Shown here: positions 21,930 to 36,696 of the stretch, in pieces
How the letters are laid out: every line of letters starts with the position of its first letter
Position numbering within the stretch: position 1 is the stretch's first letter
Origin: Bolinopsis microptera
Taxonomy: Eukaryota; Ctenophora; Tentaculata; Lobata; Bolinopsidae
Length of the DNA: 64,000 bases
Assembly (NCBI RefSeq): GCF_026151205.1
Contig: NC_087076.1
Coordinates: forward strand, 3,619,902-3,683,901
Reading direction: 5' to 3'
Translations under genes and position numbers: made by a program
Notes under the pieces: generated by a model
Databases searched by the model: none
What the model saw: the letters and a program-made list of their open reading frames with translations, nothing else
What the model was told of the DNA's origin: nothing

Positions 21930-23956
21930 ATGTCGGAGCTAAGTCCGATCTACGCCATAAAACCCCTCTCATATATCCCTGACCCGCATCAGGTGTTCGC
22001 AGTTTCCTCTTAGAGTTTGTCCCCAACATTTCCTTCAGTAACATTAACAAGTAGCTTTGTCTTGGTCGGCCTGCTGTGCTCTAAACGTGCTAGGTTCCCA
22101 TAAGACTAAATCACTGAAATTAGCTCAGGATGTCGGATGCCAGTGTCCCCGCCTTTTTAATCTCCTGCATCCGTAACTTGTTTGACAGCCTTGGAGGCTA
22201 CCATACAAGTTATATTGCTACCTATGTCCTTCCATGAGATACCCAGCACCATAACTGCAGAAACATCTTTGTGTATGGTCCCGTCCAAACTTTTCTCTTG
22301 AGCCTTGTCATGTCCATGTTTCTGATCCATAAGCAGTACTGATTCACAAGCGCTATGAACAATCTAGATCTTTAGGCTCCTTTAGAGTTGGATTCAGATA
22401 TCCTTCATCGTATGTAGGGCACCCCACGCTTTTCCCTTCTATCTAACCCTATCTCCCTAACTGTGCTCTCATCCAGGAGCCTAAAGTCGATGAAATCATC
22501 TACATTTTCTATCATATCTCTCTCTCTCTCAATCGACTTTGTAGGTCGCTAGAATCGATCCTCCAATATTCAGTTCAAGACCTTGGTCTTGCCTTCGTTT
22601 ATGGTAGTCCCACGCTTGCTGGCTTGCCCGATTCAACATTCTCTGAGCATGACACGTTAGCCTTGTCCATGTCCTCAGATATAAGTGCTATATCATCTGC
22701 AAAGTCACATCGTTGATAGATCTTGGGCCCCACATCTTCTGCTTTATCTACGTTCGAGGGTGAGTCCAAGTACGCTCCGCATCATCGCCTAGTGGCTTGC
22801 CCTCATACAGTATCGATTGACTATTGAAAAAAAAAAAAACAAAGAGGTATGTGCTAGTATCACCCTGTAACACACCAGAGCAATATCTCGAACAATTCCG
22901 TTTCTCCGTCTGGAGTTAGGACTTTGGCCATTGTCTTCTCTGTACAAGAGCCGTAAAAGCTGCAAATTTTTGACTGGAATGCCGTAACTTCCTAGAATCT
23001 TATGGCATTTTCCCAACTATGTACACTGTCGAAAGCCTTCTTAAAGTCTATAAATGTCAAACAGCAGCAGATTCCGACTCTTGTTGACACCCTGCTATAG
23101 AGACGTCTCAGTACCAATATCGTGAGTTGTTGAGACTACCTGGTCTGAATCCATTCTGGATTCCTACGCAGAAATGTCTCGATTTTCTGGCTATCACTCA
23201 ACCGGCTTAGAACCATCTTGTTTAGAGACTTGGCAACTAGGGATGACAAGCTTATTCCCCGATAGTTCATTGTTCGCTAAGGCGCCCTTCTTGAGAATTG
23301 GTATGATGTTGGCAGTTGACCATTAGGTCTGGTTCTCACCTTTCATCGAGCATTGTTACAGAAGCTAAGACATTTTGATCAAGGTCGCAATCGTTTTTAA
23401 GACTTCCTGGGGCTATGTAGTTCGAGTCACCCCATGCTTTCCCTTCCTTTATGCTGGACTTTAGCTTTCCAGTACTCATCCAACGAAAACGTTCTGATCC
23501 GATATTCAAGGTGGGTGACTGGATCAATATCTCATTCCGCGTTCTCTACGTCGGTGGTGAGAGCCGAGATGAGTACAAAATAGTCCTTCCATTTTCTGAA
23601 CCCTTTCCGATTGTGTGAGTTTCCCTTGATTTTGCCAGTATATGATGGAGCTTTACTGTGAATTCCTGTTGATCCTGGTCCCACTTTTAGTGCAATGTTC
23701 TGCCCTGCCAACTTGCTTCTCCATTCCCGGACCTGCCCCTCCAGCAGGTGCTCTTTGGCTGCTTGATAAGCATCGCCTAGCTTCTGGTTTGCCCTCTGGT
23801 TGAACAGCTATTCGGTGATGTCTTCTGTAGCCATCTGAGTGTATTTTAATGCTACATTCCCTCAGCTTCAGCCTGGCAATCCTCAACACTTGAGTCGCTG
23901 AATTTTACATCTTTCTATTTTCTCCTTTCAGGTAGTAAAAGTCGAGGAAGTTGTCC
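21930..23956 (-). mobile_element. LINE segment 5
   Basis: Two unit-specific oddities: a CT dinucleotide run (about 22516-22530) in place of CTTCCCCGG, and 13 A (22827-22839) inserted just before CAAAGAGG. Neither is seen in other units. The linker is readable at 23889-23653. Confidence 0.9.
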
Positions 23957-24898
23957 TACTACCACTGAACTAATCATTTATCAGTTATGCGCCACTACCG
24001 ACTGACTAACATTTATTCAGGTTACGCGCCACTACCACTGAACCCCCCATTTATCAAGGTTACACGCCACTACCACTGAACTAAGACCATTAATCAGGTT
24101 TACACGGCCACTACACTGAACGTAACATTGATCATGTTATGCGCCACAACCACTGAACTAACATTTATCAGGTTATGCGCACTACCACTGAACTACCATT
24201 TATCAGGTTACGCCGCCACAGGCCACTACACTGAACTAACTTTATCAGGTTATGCGCCACTACACCACTGAACTAACTTTATCAGGGGGTTATGCGCACT
24301 ACCACTGAACTAACAATTATCAGGTTATGCGCCACTACCACTGAACTAACATTTTATCAGGTTACGCGCCACTACCACTAACTAACATTAATCAGGTACG
24401 ATGGCTCGGCGCCACTAAGTGCCACTGAACTAACATTATTTATCAGTTATCGCCATACCAATGAACAGACATTTATCAGGTTACGCACCCTACACTGACT
24501 AACATATATCAGTGTATGCGCCACTTTACCACTGAACTAACATCTCATCAGTTTATGCGCCACTACCACTGACTAACATATATCAGGTTACGCGCCACTA
24601 CCCACTGAACTAACATTTAATCAGTTACGCGCCACTACCACTGAACTAACATTTTATCTGGTTATGCGCCACTACCACTACTAACATTTATCATTTATCG
24701 GCCACTACCACTGAACTAACATTTTATCAGGTACGCGCCACTACCACTGAAACAAAACATTTATCAGGTTTATGCGACACTACCACTGAACTAACATTTA
24801 CATATTTATGCGCACTACACTGACTACCATTTATCCAGGTTATGCGCCACTACTCGAACAACCATTACAGTTATCTGCCACATACCACTACTACACTC
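23957..24898. repeat. 36-bp minisatellite block 5
   Basis: 942 bases. The CACAGGCCAC variant is at about 24219. An extra irregular stretch (GATGGCTCGG) lies near 24409. Confidence 0.92.
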
Positions 24899-26905
24899 TG
24901 ACGGAGCTAGGTCCATCTACGCCATAAAACCCCCTCCATATACCCTGTCCCCGCATCATGTTTCGCAGTTCCTCTTTAAGAGTTTGTCCCAACTTCCTTC
25001 AGTAACAAACAAGTAGCTATTGTCTTAGGTCTGCCGTTAGCTGTGCTCACCGTGCGTAGTTCCCATAAGACTAAATTCACTGCAAGTACTCAGGATGACG
25101 GATTGCAAGTGTCCCGCCATTTTAATCTCCTGCTTCGTAACTTGTTAGACAGCCTGGGAGCTATACTATACAAATTTATATTGCGACCTTGTCCATCCAA
25201 TGAGATACCCACCCATAACTCAACATCTTTTGTGAATGTCCCGTCCAAACGTTTTATCTTGAGTCCTTTGTCAGTGTCCCAGTTTCAGATCCGAAGAGCA
25301 GTACTGATTCACAACCGCTTTGAACAATCTAATCTTTTATGGCACCTTTGAGAGTTTGGATTTTCCAAAATTCCTTACAGTCTGATGTAGGCACCCCACG
25401 CTTTTTCCCTTTCACCCTTATCTCCCTATCTGTGCTCTCAATCCAAGGACCTAAGTAGATGAAATCATCTACATTTTCTATGGCTTCCCCGGATCGACTT
25501 TGTAGGTCCGCTAGATCGATCCTCCTTATTCAGTGTCATGACCTTGGTTCTTGCCTTCGCTTAATGTGTAGTCCCACGCTTGCCTGCCGCCGATTCTACT
25601 CTGAGCATGAACACGTAACCTTTCCATTAGTCCTCAGAAATAAGTGCTATATCATCCTGCAAGTCCACCTCGGTGATGATCTTGTGGAGCCCCACTCTTC
25701 TGCTTTTTCTACGTTCGAGGGTGAGTCCAAGTCGCTCCGCATCATCGCCTATGGCTTATGCTCATACATGTAGTCGATGACTATTTGCAAGAAGTAAGGT
25801 GTAAGGGTATCACCCTGTAACACACCTGCAGACTTCTCGAACAATTTCAGTTATCTCCGTCTGGAGTTAGGACTTTGGCCATAGTCTTTCTCCGTACATG
25901 AGCCGTATAAGCTGCACGATTTTGACTGGAAGCCGTAAGCCTTCTCAGAATCATAAGCATTTTCCCACGATGATACAACTGTCGAAAGCTTCTTACAGTC
26001 TATAAATGTCCAGAACAGCTGGCAGATTCCCCGATACACTAGACAACCCTCTATAAACGTCTCATTACCAATATCTGTTGAGTTGTTGAACTTCCTGGTC
26101 TGAATCCATTCTGGTTTCCTACGCAGAATTGTCACGATTTCTGGCTTCAAAACCGGTTAGAACCATCTTGTTTAGAGACTTGGCAAACTAGGGATACAAG
26201 CTTATTCCCCGATAGTTTCATTGTTCGCTAAAGGTCGCCCTTCTTGGAATTGGTAAGATGTTGCATTCGACCATTTGGTCTGGTTTCTCACCTTTCATAG
26301 AGCATTGTTACAGAAGTCTTAAGACAATTTGATCAAGGGTGTCGCATCGTTATTAAGACATTCTGGGTCTATGTTGTCGTCCACCCTCCCCATGCTTTCC
26401 CTTCCTTTATGCTGGACTTTGCTTTCCTGAACCCTCCAACGTAAACGTTTCTGTTCCGAATATTCAGAGGTGGCGGTGGAGACTGAATCAATATCCTCTT
26501 CCAGCGTTCTCTACCGCGTGGTGACCGAGAAGAGTAGCAAAATAGTCGCCTTCCATTCTGAACCCTTTCCGTTGTGATTACCTTGATTTTGCCAGTATAT
26601 GATGGAGCGTACCCTGTGATCATGTTTATCATGGTCCAGCTTTTAGCATGTCTGCCTGCCCAACTTGCTTCCTCCAGTTCCCGGACCTGCCCCTCCAGCG
26701 TGCTCTTGTCTCTTGATAAGCATCGCCTACATCTGTTTTGCCCTCTTTGAACAGCTCTTCGGTTGTTCTTCTGTAGCATCTGAGTGGTATTATATGCTAC
26801 ATTCCCTCATCTTCATCCTGGCAATCTCAAACACTTTGAGGCGCTAATTTTGCAATCTTTTCTTTTTCCCTCCTTTTTTCAGTAATAAAAGTCGAGAAGT
26901 TGTCC
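24899..26905 (-). mobile_element. LINE segment 6
   Basis: Frame 26150-25851 carries KPEI.TILRRKPEWIQT.KFNNSTDIG and TFIDCKKLSTV, the RT fingers and palm-A region with the AFDS block lost to a frameshift. Frame 26779-26369 carries the linker. Confidence 0.9.
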
Positions 26906-27855
26906 CTAACTAGCCACTGAACTAACATTTATCAGGTTTATGCGCACACTACCACTGAACTAACATTATCAGTTTACGCGCCACTACCACTGAACTACTA
27001 CCATTTATCAGGTTACACGCCACTACCACTGAACTACCATTTATCAGGTACACGCCACAACCACTGAACTAACATTTACAGGTTTGCCCACGTAACCACT
27101 GAAACTAAACATGTATCAGTTATCGCCACTACCATCTGAACTACCATATTATCAGTTACGCGCCACAGGCCACTACACTGAACTAACATTTATCAGGTTA
27201 TGGCGACCACTACCACTGAACTAACATTTTATCAGGTTATTCGCCACTACCACTGAGAACTAAACTATTTATCAGTAATGCGCCACAACTACCACTGAAC
27301 TAACATTTACAGGTTTAACGCGCCACTACCACTGAACTAACAATAATCAGGTTACGCGCCACTACCAATGGAACTAACATTTATCAGGTTACGCGCCACT
27401 ACCCTGAACTAACATTTATCAGGTTACTCCCCACTACCACTACCTAGAACTAACATTTATCAGGGTTATGCCCACTAACCAGCTGAACTAACATTTATCA
27501 GTGTTATGCGCCACTACCACTGACTAACATTTATCAAGGTATACGCGCCACTACACTGAACTACATTTATACAGTTACGCGCCACTACCACAGAACTAAC
27601 ATTATCAGGAGTTTATGCGCCACTACGCAAGAACGAACTTTTATCAGGTTAAGCGCCACTACCACTGAAACAACATTATACAGTTACGCGCCACTACCAC
27701 TGAACTAACATTATCAGTGTTATGCGAACACTACCACTGTACTAACATTATCATGATATGCGTCAATAACCACTGAACTACATTTTATCAGGTAGCGCCA
27801 CGTACCTCTGAACTACCATTTATCAGGTTTATCTGCCACTACCACTACAACTACA
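26906..27855. repeat. 36-bp minisatellite block 6
   Basis: 950 bases. The CACAGGCCAC variant is at about 27169. Confidence 0.92.
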
Positions 27856-29826
27856 ATGTCGGAGCTAAAGTCCGATCTAACGTGCCATAAAACCCCTCCA
27901 TATATCCCGGTCCCGCAATCAGTGTTTCGCATTCCTCTTTAGAAGTTTGTCCCCCAACTTCCTTCATAACATAGACAATTAGCTTGTCTATGGTCGGCCT
28001 TGCTGTACTCTACCGTGCGTAGGTACCCATAAGAACTAAATCAACTTGGCAGTACTCAGGAATGTCGGATGCCTTCCCGCCATTTATAATCTCCAGCCTT
28101 CGTAACTTGTTTGACAGCCTTGGGAGGCTAACCATACAAAGTAAAATTGCGACCTTGTCCTTCCATGAGATACCCACACCATACGCAACATCTTGTGTAT
28201 GTCCCGTCCCAAACTTTTCTCTTGACCTTTTGTCAGTGTCCAGGTTTCTGATTCCGGAGAGCAGTACTGATTCACAAGCCGCTATGACAATCAAATCTTT
28301 AGGCTCTTTGAAGAGTTTTGATTTCCAGAATATCCTTCATCTAAGAGGGCCACCCACGCTTTTCCCATTTCTTAACCCTTATCTCCCTATCTGTGCTCTC
28401 AATCCAGGAGCCTAGTAGATGAAATCATCTACATTTTCCTATGGCTCCCCGGATCCGACTTTGTAGTCCTAGATCGATCCTCCATATTCTGTGTCATGAC
28501 ATTGGTCTGCTTCGTTTTATGTGTAGTCCCACGCTTGCTGCCGCGAGAGATTCTACTCTTATCAGGACTCGTTAGCCTTGTCCATGTCCTCAGAGATATA
28601 ATGCTATATCATCTGCACAGTTCCACATCGTGATGATCATTGCCCCACTCTCTGCTTTTTCTACGATCGAGTGACGTCCAAGTCGCTCGCATCACCGCCT
28701 ATGCTTGCCTCATACAGTGAGTCGATGACTATTGCAAGAGGAAAGGGTGCTAAAGGTATCACCTGTAGACACACCTGCAAGAATCTCGAACAAATTCAGT
28801 TTCTCCGTCTGGAGTTAGTGACTTTGGCCATTGTCTTCTCGTACATGAGCCGTATAAAGCTGCACGATTTTGACTGAATGCGTAAGCATCTAGAATCTTT
28901 AGCAAATTTTCCCACGATGTACACTTGTCGAAAGCCATCTTAAAGTCTATAAATGTCAGAACTGCTGCAGTTTATCCGACTCTTGCAACCCTCTAAAAGA
29001 CGCATCAGTACCAATTTCTGTTGAGTTGTTGACCTTCCTTCTTAATCCAATTCTGGTTTCTAAACTCAGAATTTCTCGATTTCTGCTCAACCGTTTAGAA
29101 CAATCCTGTTTTAGAGACTTGGCACTAGGGATGACAAGCTTATTTCCCCCGATAGTTTCATTGTTTCGCTAAGGTCGCCCTTCTTTGGAATGTATGATAG
29201 TTTGAGTTGACCATTGTCTGGTTTCCACCTTCAAATAGAGCATTGTTACAGAAGTCCTAAGACAATTTGAACAAGGTCGCATTCGTTTTAATACTACCTG
29301 GGCTATGTTACGTCACCTCACCACCATGCTTTCATCTTCCTATGCTGGACTTGCTTTCCTGTAACTCATCCAACGTAAAACGTTCTTGTACCGATAATTC
29401 AGAGTTGGGTGGACAGGATCATACCTCTTCCGCGTCTCCTACCGTCGGGGTGAGCCGAGAAGAGTAGCAAAATATCCTCCATTTCTGAACCCTTCCGTTG
29501 GTGAGTTTTCCCTTGATTTGCAGTATATTGATGGAGCTTTACCTGGATCTTGTTGATCAGTCCAGCTTTTAGCATGTCCTGCTCCTGCAACATGCTTCCT
29601 CCAGTTTCCGCGGACCTGCCCCTCCAGCAGTGGCTCTTTGGCACATGATAAGCATCGCCTATCTTCTGTTTTGCCTCTGGACAGCTATTCGGTTGTCTTC
29701 TGTACATCTGAGTGGTATTTATGCTACATTCCCTCACTTCAGCCTGGCAATCTCAACACTTGGAGTCGCTGAATTTTACAATCTTTTCTTATCTCCTTTC
29801 CAGTAGTAAAAGTCGAGAAGTTGTCC
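27856..29826 (-). mobile_element. LINE segment 7
   Basis: Frame 28294-28010 keeps IAACESVLLSGIRNLDT, the residues missing from the solitary copy at 1216-2267, then SWKDKVAILL and LPRLSNKL. The linker is at 29737-29399. Confidence 0.9.
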
Positions 29827-30775
29827 TACTACCACTGAACAAACATTTTATCAGACTATTTCGCCACTACCACTGAACAAACATTTATCATGTTTTACGA
29901 CGCGCCACTACACGTGAACTACCATTTATCAGGTTACACGCCACTACCACTGAACAACTATTTATCAGGTTACACGCCACTACCACCGAAACTAACATTA
30001 TCAGGTTATAGCGCCACTACCACTGAACCTAACATTTATTCAGGTTATGCCCACTACCAACTGAACTACCATTTATCAGGTTAACGCGCCACCAGGCCAC
30101 TACCACTGAACTAACAATTTATCAGGTTTATGCGCCACTACACTGAACAACATTTATCAGGTTATGCGCCACTACCAAGAACTAACATTTATCAGGTATT
30201 CGCACTACCACTTGAACTAACATTTATCAGGTTACGCGCCACATAACCACGAACAAACTTAATCAGGTTACGCGCCACTACCACTGAACTAACATTTAAT
30301 CAGTTATGAGCGCCACTACCACTGAACTAACAATTTACAGGTAACCACCACTACCACTGAACTAACCCATTTATCAGGTTATCGCCACTACCACTGAACT
30401 AACAATATCAGGTTAAGCGCCACTACCACTGACTAACAAATTATCAGGTTACGGGCGCCACTACCACTGAACTAACATTTATCAGGTAACGCGCCACTAC
30501 ACTACTAACATTTATCAGGTTATGCGCCACTACCACTGAACTAACATTTATCAGGTTTATGGCCGCCACTACCACAGAACTAACATTTTATCAGGTTACG
30601 CGCCACAACCACTGAACTAACAATTATCATGTTTATGCGACACTACCACTGAACTAACAAATCATCGAGAGTTATGCGTCACTACCACTGAACTACCAAT
30701 TATGATCAGTTATGCGCCACCTACCTCAGACCTAACCATTTATCAGGAAATCTGCACTATACCACTACTACAACT
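29827..30775. repeat. 36-bp minisatellite block 7
   Basis: 949 bases. The variant (CACCAGGCCAC) is at about 30087. Plus-strand frame 29890-30084 reads repeated LSGYTPLPL units. Confidence 0.92.
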
Positions 30776-32787
30776 ATGTCGTAGCGAAAGTCCGATCTAA
30801 ACGCCAGAAAAACCCCTCCATAAATCCCTGACCCGCATCAGGGTTCGCAGTTTCCTCTTTAGATTTGTCCCAACTACTGTCCTTCAGTAACATAGACAAG
30901 AAGCTTTGTCTTGGTCGGGCCTTGTGCTGTGCTCTACCGCTGCGTAAGGTTCCCGATAAGACTAAATCACTGCAAGTAGCTCAGGAAGTCGATGCAGTCT
31001 GTCCCCCGCCATTTTAATCTCCTGCTTCGTAACTTCTGTTTGAACAGCCTTGGGTAGAGCTACCATACAAAGTTATAATTGCTGACCCATGTCCTTCCAT
31101 GAGATACCCGCACCAAACGCAACATCTTGTGTATGTCCCGTCAAACTTATCTCTTACCTTTGTCAGTGTCCAGTTCTGATCCTGAGAGCATACTTGATTC
31201 CACTAAGCGCTATTAACAATCAAATCTTCAGAGGCTCTTTGAGAGTTTGTAATTCCAGATATCCCTTCAGTCTATGTAGAGGCACCCCACGCTTTTTCCC
31301 TCTCTAACAAACCCCTTATCTCCCTATCAAGCCCTCAATCCAGGAGTCCCTAAGTAGATGAAATCATCTACATTTTCTAAGGCTTCCCGGACGACTTGTA
31401 GGTCGCTAGATCGATCCACCATATTTCAGTGTCATGACCATGGTCTTAGCCTTCGTTATGTGTAGTCCACGCTTTGCTGCCAGCCGATTCAACTCTGAGC
31501 AGGAACTCGTTCGCCTTGTCCATGCCTCAGATATAAAGTCTATATCAGCTGCAAAGTCCCCATCGTGTGACTTGGGCCCCACTCTCTCTGCTTTTTCTAC
31601 TTCAGGGTGAGTCCAAGTCGTCTCCGCATCATCGCTATGCTTTGCCTCATACAGTAGCCGATGACTATTGTCAAAGAGGTAAGGTGTAAGGTATCACACC
31701 TGTAACCCCCTGCAAGTATCTCGAACAATTCAGTTTTCTCAGTTCTGGAGTTCGGGACATTTGGCCATTGTCTCTCGTACTGAAGCCGTATAAGCTCACG
31801 ATTATAGACTAGGAATGCCGTAAGCTACTAGAATCTTAAGCATTTTTCCCACGAAGTACACAGTCGAAAGCCTATCTTAAAGTCTATAAATGTCAGACAG
31901 CTGGCAGTTTCCGATACTCTTTGACACCCACTATAAGACGTCCATTACCAAAATCTGTTTGAGTTGATGAACCTTCCTTGGTCTGAATCCATTCTGGTTT
32001 CTCTACGCAAATTTGTCTCGATATTCTGGCTTCAACCGGTTTTAGAACCATCTTGTTTAGAGACTTGGCAACTAGGATGACAAGCTAAATTCCCCCGAAA
32101 GTTCATTGGTTCGCTTAAGGTCGCCTTCTTTTGGAATGGCTATGCTGTTTGGCAGTTGACCTTTGGGCTGGTTTCTCACCTTTCAATAGAGTCATTGTTA
32201 CAGAAGTCTAAGACATATGATCAAGGTCGTCATCGTATAAAGACTTCTGGGCTATGTTTGATCGTCACCCCATGCTTTCCCTTCCTTTATGCTGGACTTT
32301 GCTTACCCGTACTCATCCACGTAAACGGTTCTGTCCGATATTCAGAGGTGGTGGACTGGATCAATATCCTCTCCCGCGTTCTCTACCGCGTGGTGAGCCG
32401 AGAAGAGTAGCAAAATAGCCCTTTCCATTTCTGAACCCTTTCCGTTGGTGAGTTTCCCCTTGACTTTTGCCATATATTGATGGAGCTTTACTAGTGATCT
32501 GTTGATTTTCATGTTCCCAGCTTTTAGCATGTCTGCCCTGCAACTTGCTACCTTCCAGTCCCGGACTCTGCCCCTCCACAGGTGCTCTTTGGCTGCTTGA
32601 TAAGCATCGTGGCCTAGCTTCAGTTTGCCCTCTTGAACAGCTATTCGAGTTGTCTTCTTGTAGCATCTGAGTGGTATTTTACTACTTCCCTCAGCTTCAG
32701 CCTGGCAATCTCACACTTTGGAGTCGACTATATTTACATCTATTCTTTTTCTCCTTTCAGGATAGTAAAAGTCCGAGAAGTTTGTCC
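30776..32787 (-). mobile_element. LINE segment 8
   Basis: The linker is readable at 32666-32361 (RAPVEGQSPGLEGSKLQGRHAKSW in outline). RT motifs occur only as short pieces split by single-base indels. Confidence 0.9.
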
Positions 32788-33729
32788 TACTACCACTGAA
32801 CAAACATTATATCAAGTTATGCCCCCTACCACTGAACTAACATTTTATCAGGTTAAGCTCCACTACCAACTGAACAACCATTATCAGGTACACGCCACTA
32901 CACTGAACTTCCATTTATCAGTTACACGCCACTACCACTGAAACTAACATTTATCAGTTAATGCCCACTAACCACTGAACCTAACATTTATCAGGTTATG
33001 CGCCACTACCAATGAACTACCATTTATCGGTTTACGCGCCACAGCACTACCCACTGAACGAACATTTAATCAGGTTATGCGCCACTACCACTGAACTACA
33101 TTATCAGGTTATGCGCCACAACCACTGAACTACATTTAATCAGTTACTGCTCCACTACCACTGAACTAACCTTTACATGTAACCGCCCCACTAACCACTG
33201 AACTAACACTAATCAGTTCTACGCGCCACTACCCACTGAAACTAACATTTAAACAGGTATGCGCCACTACCACTGAACTAACATTTATCAGGTCTTACGC
33301 CACCACTACCACTGAAGCAAACATTTATCAGGTTATGCCCACTACCACACTGAACTAACATTTATCATTATGGCGCCCACACCACTGACTAACATTTAAC
33401 AGTTACTCGCCACTACCACTGAAACTAACATTATCAGGTTACGCGCCACATACCACTGAACTAACATTTATCAGGTTATCGCGCCAGCTACCACTGAACA
33501 AACATTTATCAATGGTTATGCGCCACTACCACTGAACACACATTTATCAGGTTACGCGCCACTACCACTGAACTACTAACATTTTAACAGTTAATGCGAC
33601 ACTACCACTGAACTATCCATTTATCATGGTTAATGTTCACTACCACTGTACTACCCTATATCAGTATGCGCCACTACCTCTATGAACTACCATTTATCGG
33701 TATCTGCCACTAAGACCACTACTACTACT
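32788..33729. repeat. 36-bp minisatellite block 8
   Basis: 942 bases. The positional variant is present at about 33040 as CACAGCACTACC, having lost bases of GGCC. Confidence 0.92.
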
Positions 33730-35737
33730 AAGTCGTGAGCTAAGTCCGATCGTACGCCAAGAAAACCCCCTCCATATATCCCTGTCCCGCATCAGGTTCT
33801 GCATTCCTTCTTTAGAATTGTCCCAACTCCTTCAGTAACATATACATAGCTTTGTCTTGTCGGCCTTGCTGTGCTCACCGTGCGTAGTTCCCATCAAGAC
33901 TAAATCACGGCAAGTACTTCAGATGTTCGGATGCATGTCCCCCATTTTTAAGCTCCTGCTTCGTAACTTGTTTGACAGCCTTGGGAGGCTACCATACAGT
34001 TTATATTGCTGACCTTGTCCTTCCCCCTCCCATGAGGGAATTTTTTACCCAGCACCATACGCAACATTCTTGTGTATTCCCGTTCCAACCTTTTCTCATT
34101 GAGCCTTTGTCATGTCCAGGATTTCTGATCCGTAGAGCAGTACTGATTCACAAGCCGCAAGACAATCTAATCTTAGGCTCTTGAGAGTTTGGATCTTTCC
34201 AGATATCCTTCAGTCTATGTAGCCCCCACGCTTTTCCTTTCTAACCCTTATCTCCCTATCTGTTCTCTCAATCCAGAGCCTAAGTAGAATGAAATCATCT
34301 ACATTTTCTATGGCTTCTCCCCGGAAGCGACTTTGTAGGGTCGCTTAGATCGATTCCTCCCAGATTCAGTGTCATGACCTTGGTCTTGCCTTCGTTTATA
34401 TGGTATCCCACGCTGCTGCCGTGCCGATTCTTACACTGAGCAGGAACTCGTAGCTTGTCCATGTCCTCAGAAAAAGTGCTATATCATCCTGCAAAGTCCA
34501 CATCGAGGGATAGATCTTGGGACCCCACTCTTTCTGCTTTTTCTAACTTCGAGGTGAGTCCAAGTCGCTCCGCATCATACGCTATGGCTTTGCCTCATAC
34601 AGTAGTCCGAAGACTATTGCAAAGAGGTGAAGGTGCTAAGTATCACCCTTAACACACCGCAAGCTATCTCCGAACAATCAGTTTCTCCTCTAGTTAGGAC
34701 TTTGGCCATTGTCTTTCTCGTACAGGAGCCGTATAAGCTGCACGAATTGATCTGGAAACCGTAAGCTTCTAGACATCTTAGCATTTTCCCCACATGTTAC
34801 ACCGTCGAAAGCCTTCTAAAGTCTATAAAGTCAGAACAGCTGGCATTTCACGACTCTGACACCCTCTATAAGACGTCTCAGTACCAATATCTGTTGAGTT
34901 TGTTGCCTCTGTCCTGAACTCCCATTCTGTTTCTTCTACGTCATAATGTCTCATTTCCTGCTCACCGGTTTAGAACCACTTTGTTAGAGACTTGGCAACT
35001 AGGGATACAAGCTTATCCCCGATAGTTCATTGGATCCACGGTCCCGCCCTTCTTTGGAATGGAGTATGATGGTTGGCAGTGACCATTGGTCCCTGGATTC
35101 ACACCTTATCAATAGAGCATTGTTACATAAGACTAAGACGAATTTGAGTCAAGTCGCATCGAGTTGTTAAGAACTTCTGGGCTATATGTTGTCGTCACCC
35201 CCACTCTTTCCCCTTCTTTATGCTGGACTTTGCTTTCCCTCTACTCTACACAACGTAAAACCGTTCTGATCGAATATTCAAGGTGGTGGGACGATCAATA
35301 TCCACTTCCCCGCGTTCTCTACCGTCGCGGTGGTGAGCCGAGAAGATTAAACAAAATGTCCGTTTCTCCATATCTGAACCCTTTCCGTTGGTGAGATTTT
35401 CCCTTGAGTTTGCCAGTATATAGATGGACTTTACCTGTGATCTTGTTGATCATGGTCCCAGCAATTAGCATGTTCAGGGCCCTGCCAACTTGCTTCCTCC
35501 CAGTTTCCCGGACCTGCCCCTCCCAGCAGGTGCTCCTTTGGCTGCTTGATAAGCATCGCCTACATTCAGTTAGGCCCTCATGGAACAAGCTATTCGGTTG
35601 TCGTTCTGTAGCTATCTGAGTGTAATTTTATGCACATTCCCTCACTTCAGCCTGGCAATCTCACACTTGGAGTCGCTGAGATTTTACATCTTCTTCTTTT
35701 CTCCTTTTTCAGCGTAGTAAAAGTCGAGAAGTTTTCC
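33730..35737 (-). mobile_element. LINE segment 9
   Basis: At 34021-34048 the usual TTCCATGAGATACCC is swollen with extra C and T runs (CCCCCTCCCATGAGGG then six T), unique to this unit. The linker is readable at 35588-35319. Confidence 0.9.
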
Positions 35738-36696
35738 TACTACCACTGAACAAACATTTATCAGGTTATGCACCAACTACCACTGAACGAAACATTTATC
35801 AGGTTACGCGCCACTACCACTGAACTACCATTATCAGGTTAACCCACTACCACTGAACTACCCTTTATCAGGTTTACACGCCACTACCCACTGAACCAAA
35901 CATTTATCAGGTTATGCGCCACTACACTGAACTAAACATTTATCAGGTTTATGCGCCACAACCACTGAACTACCATTTATCAGGTTAACGACGCCACTCA
36001 GGCCACTACCCACAAAGAACTAAACAATTATCAGTCTAAGCGCACTACCACTGAACTAACATTTATCAGTTATGCGCCACAACCACGAGAAACAACAGTT
36101 ATAATCCAAGTAATGCCCACTAACCCCTAGAACTAACATTATATCAGGTTTACGCTGCACAACTTCACCACTGATCTAGACAAATTAATCAGGTAACCGC
36201 GCCACTACCACTGAACTAACATTTTAACAGGTTATGCGCCACTACCCACTGAACAAACATTTATCAGGTTACGCACCACTACCACTGAACTAACATTTAT
36301 CAGGTTATCGCCACTACCCCTGAACAAACATTTATCATTTATGCCGCCACTACCACTGAACAAGACAGTTATATAGCCAGTTACGCGCCACTAACCAATG
36401 AACTAACATTAAATCAGTTACGCGCCACTATCACTGAACTAACATTTATCAGGTTATGCGCCACTACACAGAACTAACATTTATCAGGTATGCGCCACTA
36501 CCCTGAACTAACATTTACATGTTACGCGCCACTAACACTGAACAACATTAATCAGGTTATGTCGACACTTACACTGAACTAAACATTTATCAGGGTTATG
36601 CCGTCACTACCACTGAACTACACCATTTATCAGGTATATGCGCCACTAACTCGAACTACCATTTATCAGTTATCTGCACTACCACTACTACAAACT
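35738..36696. repeat. 36-bp minisatellite block 9
   Basis: 959 bases. The variant (CACTCAGGCCAC) is at about 35995. Confidence 0.92.
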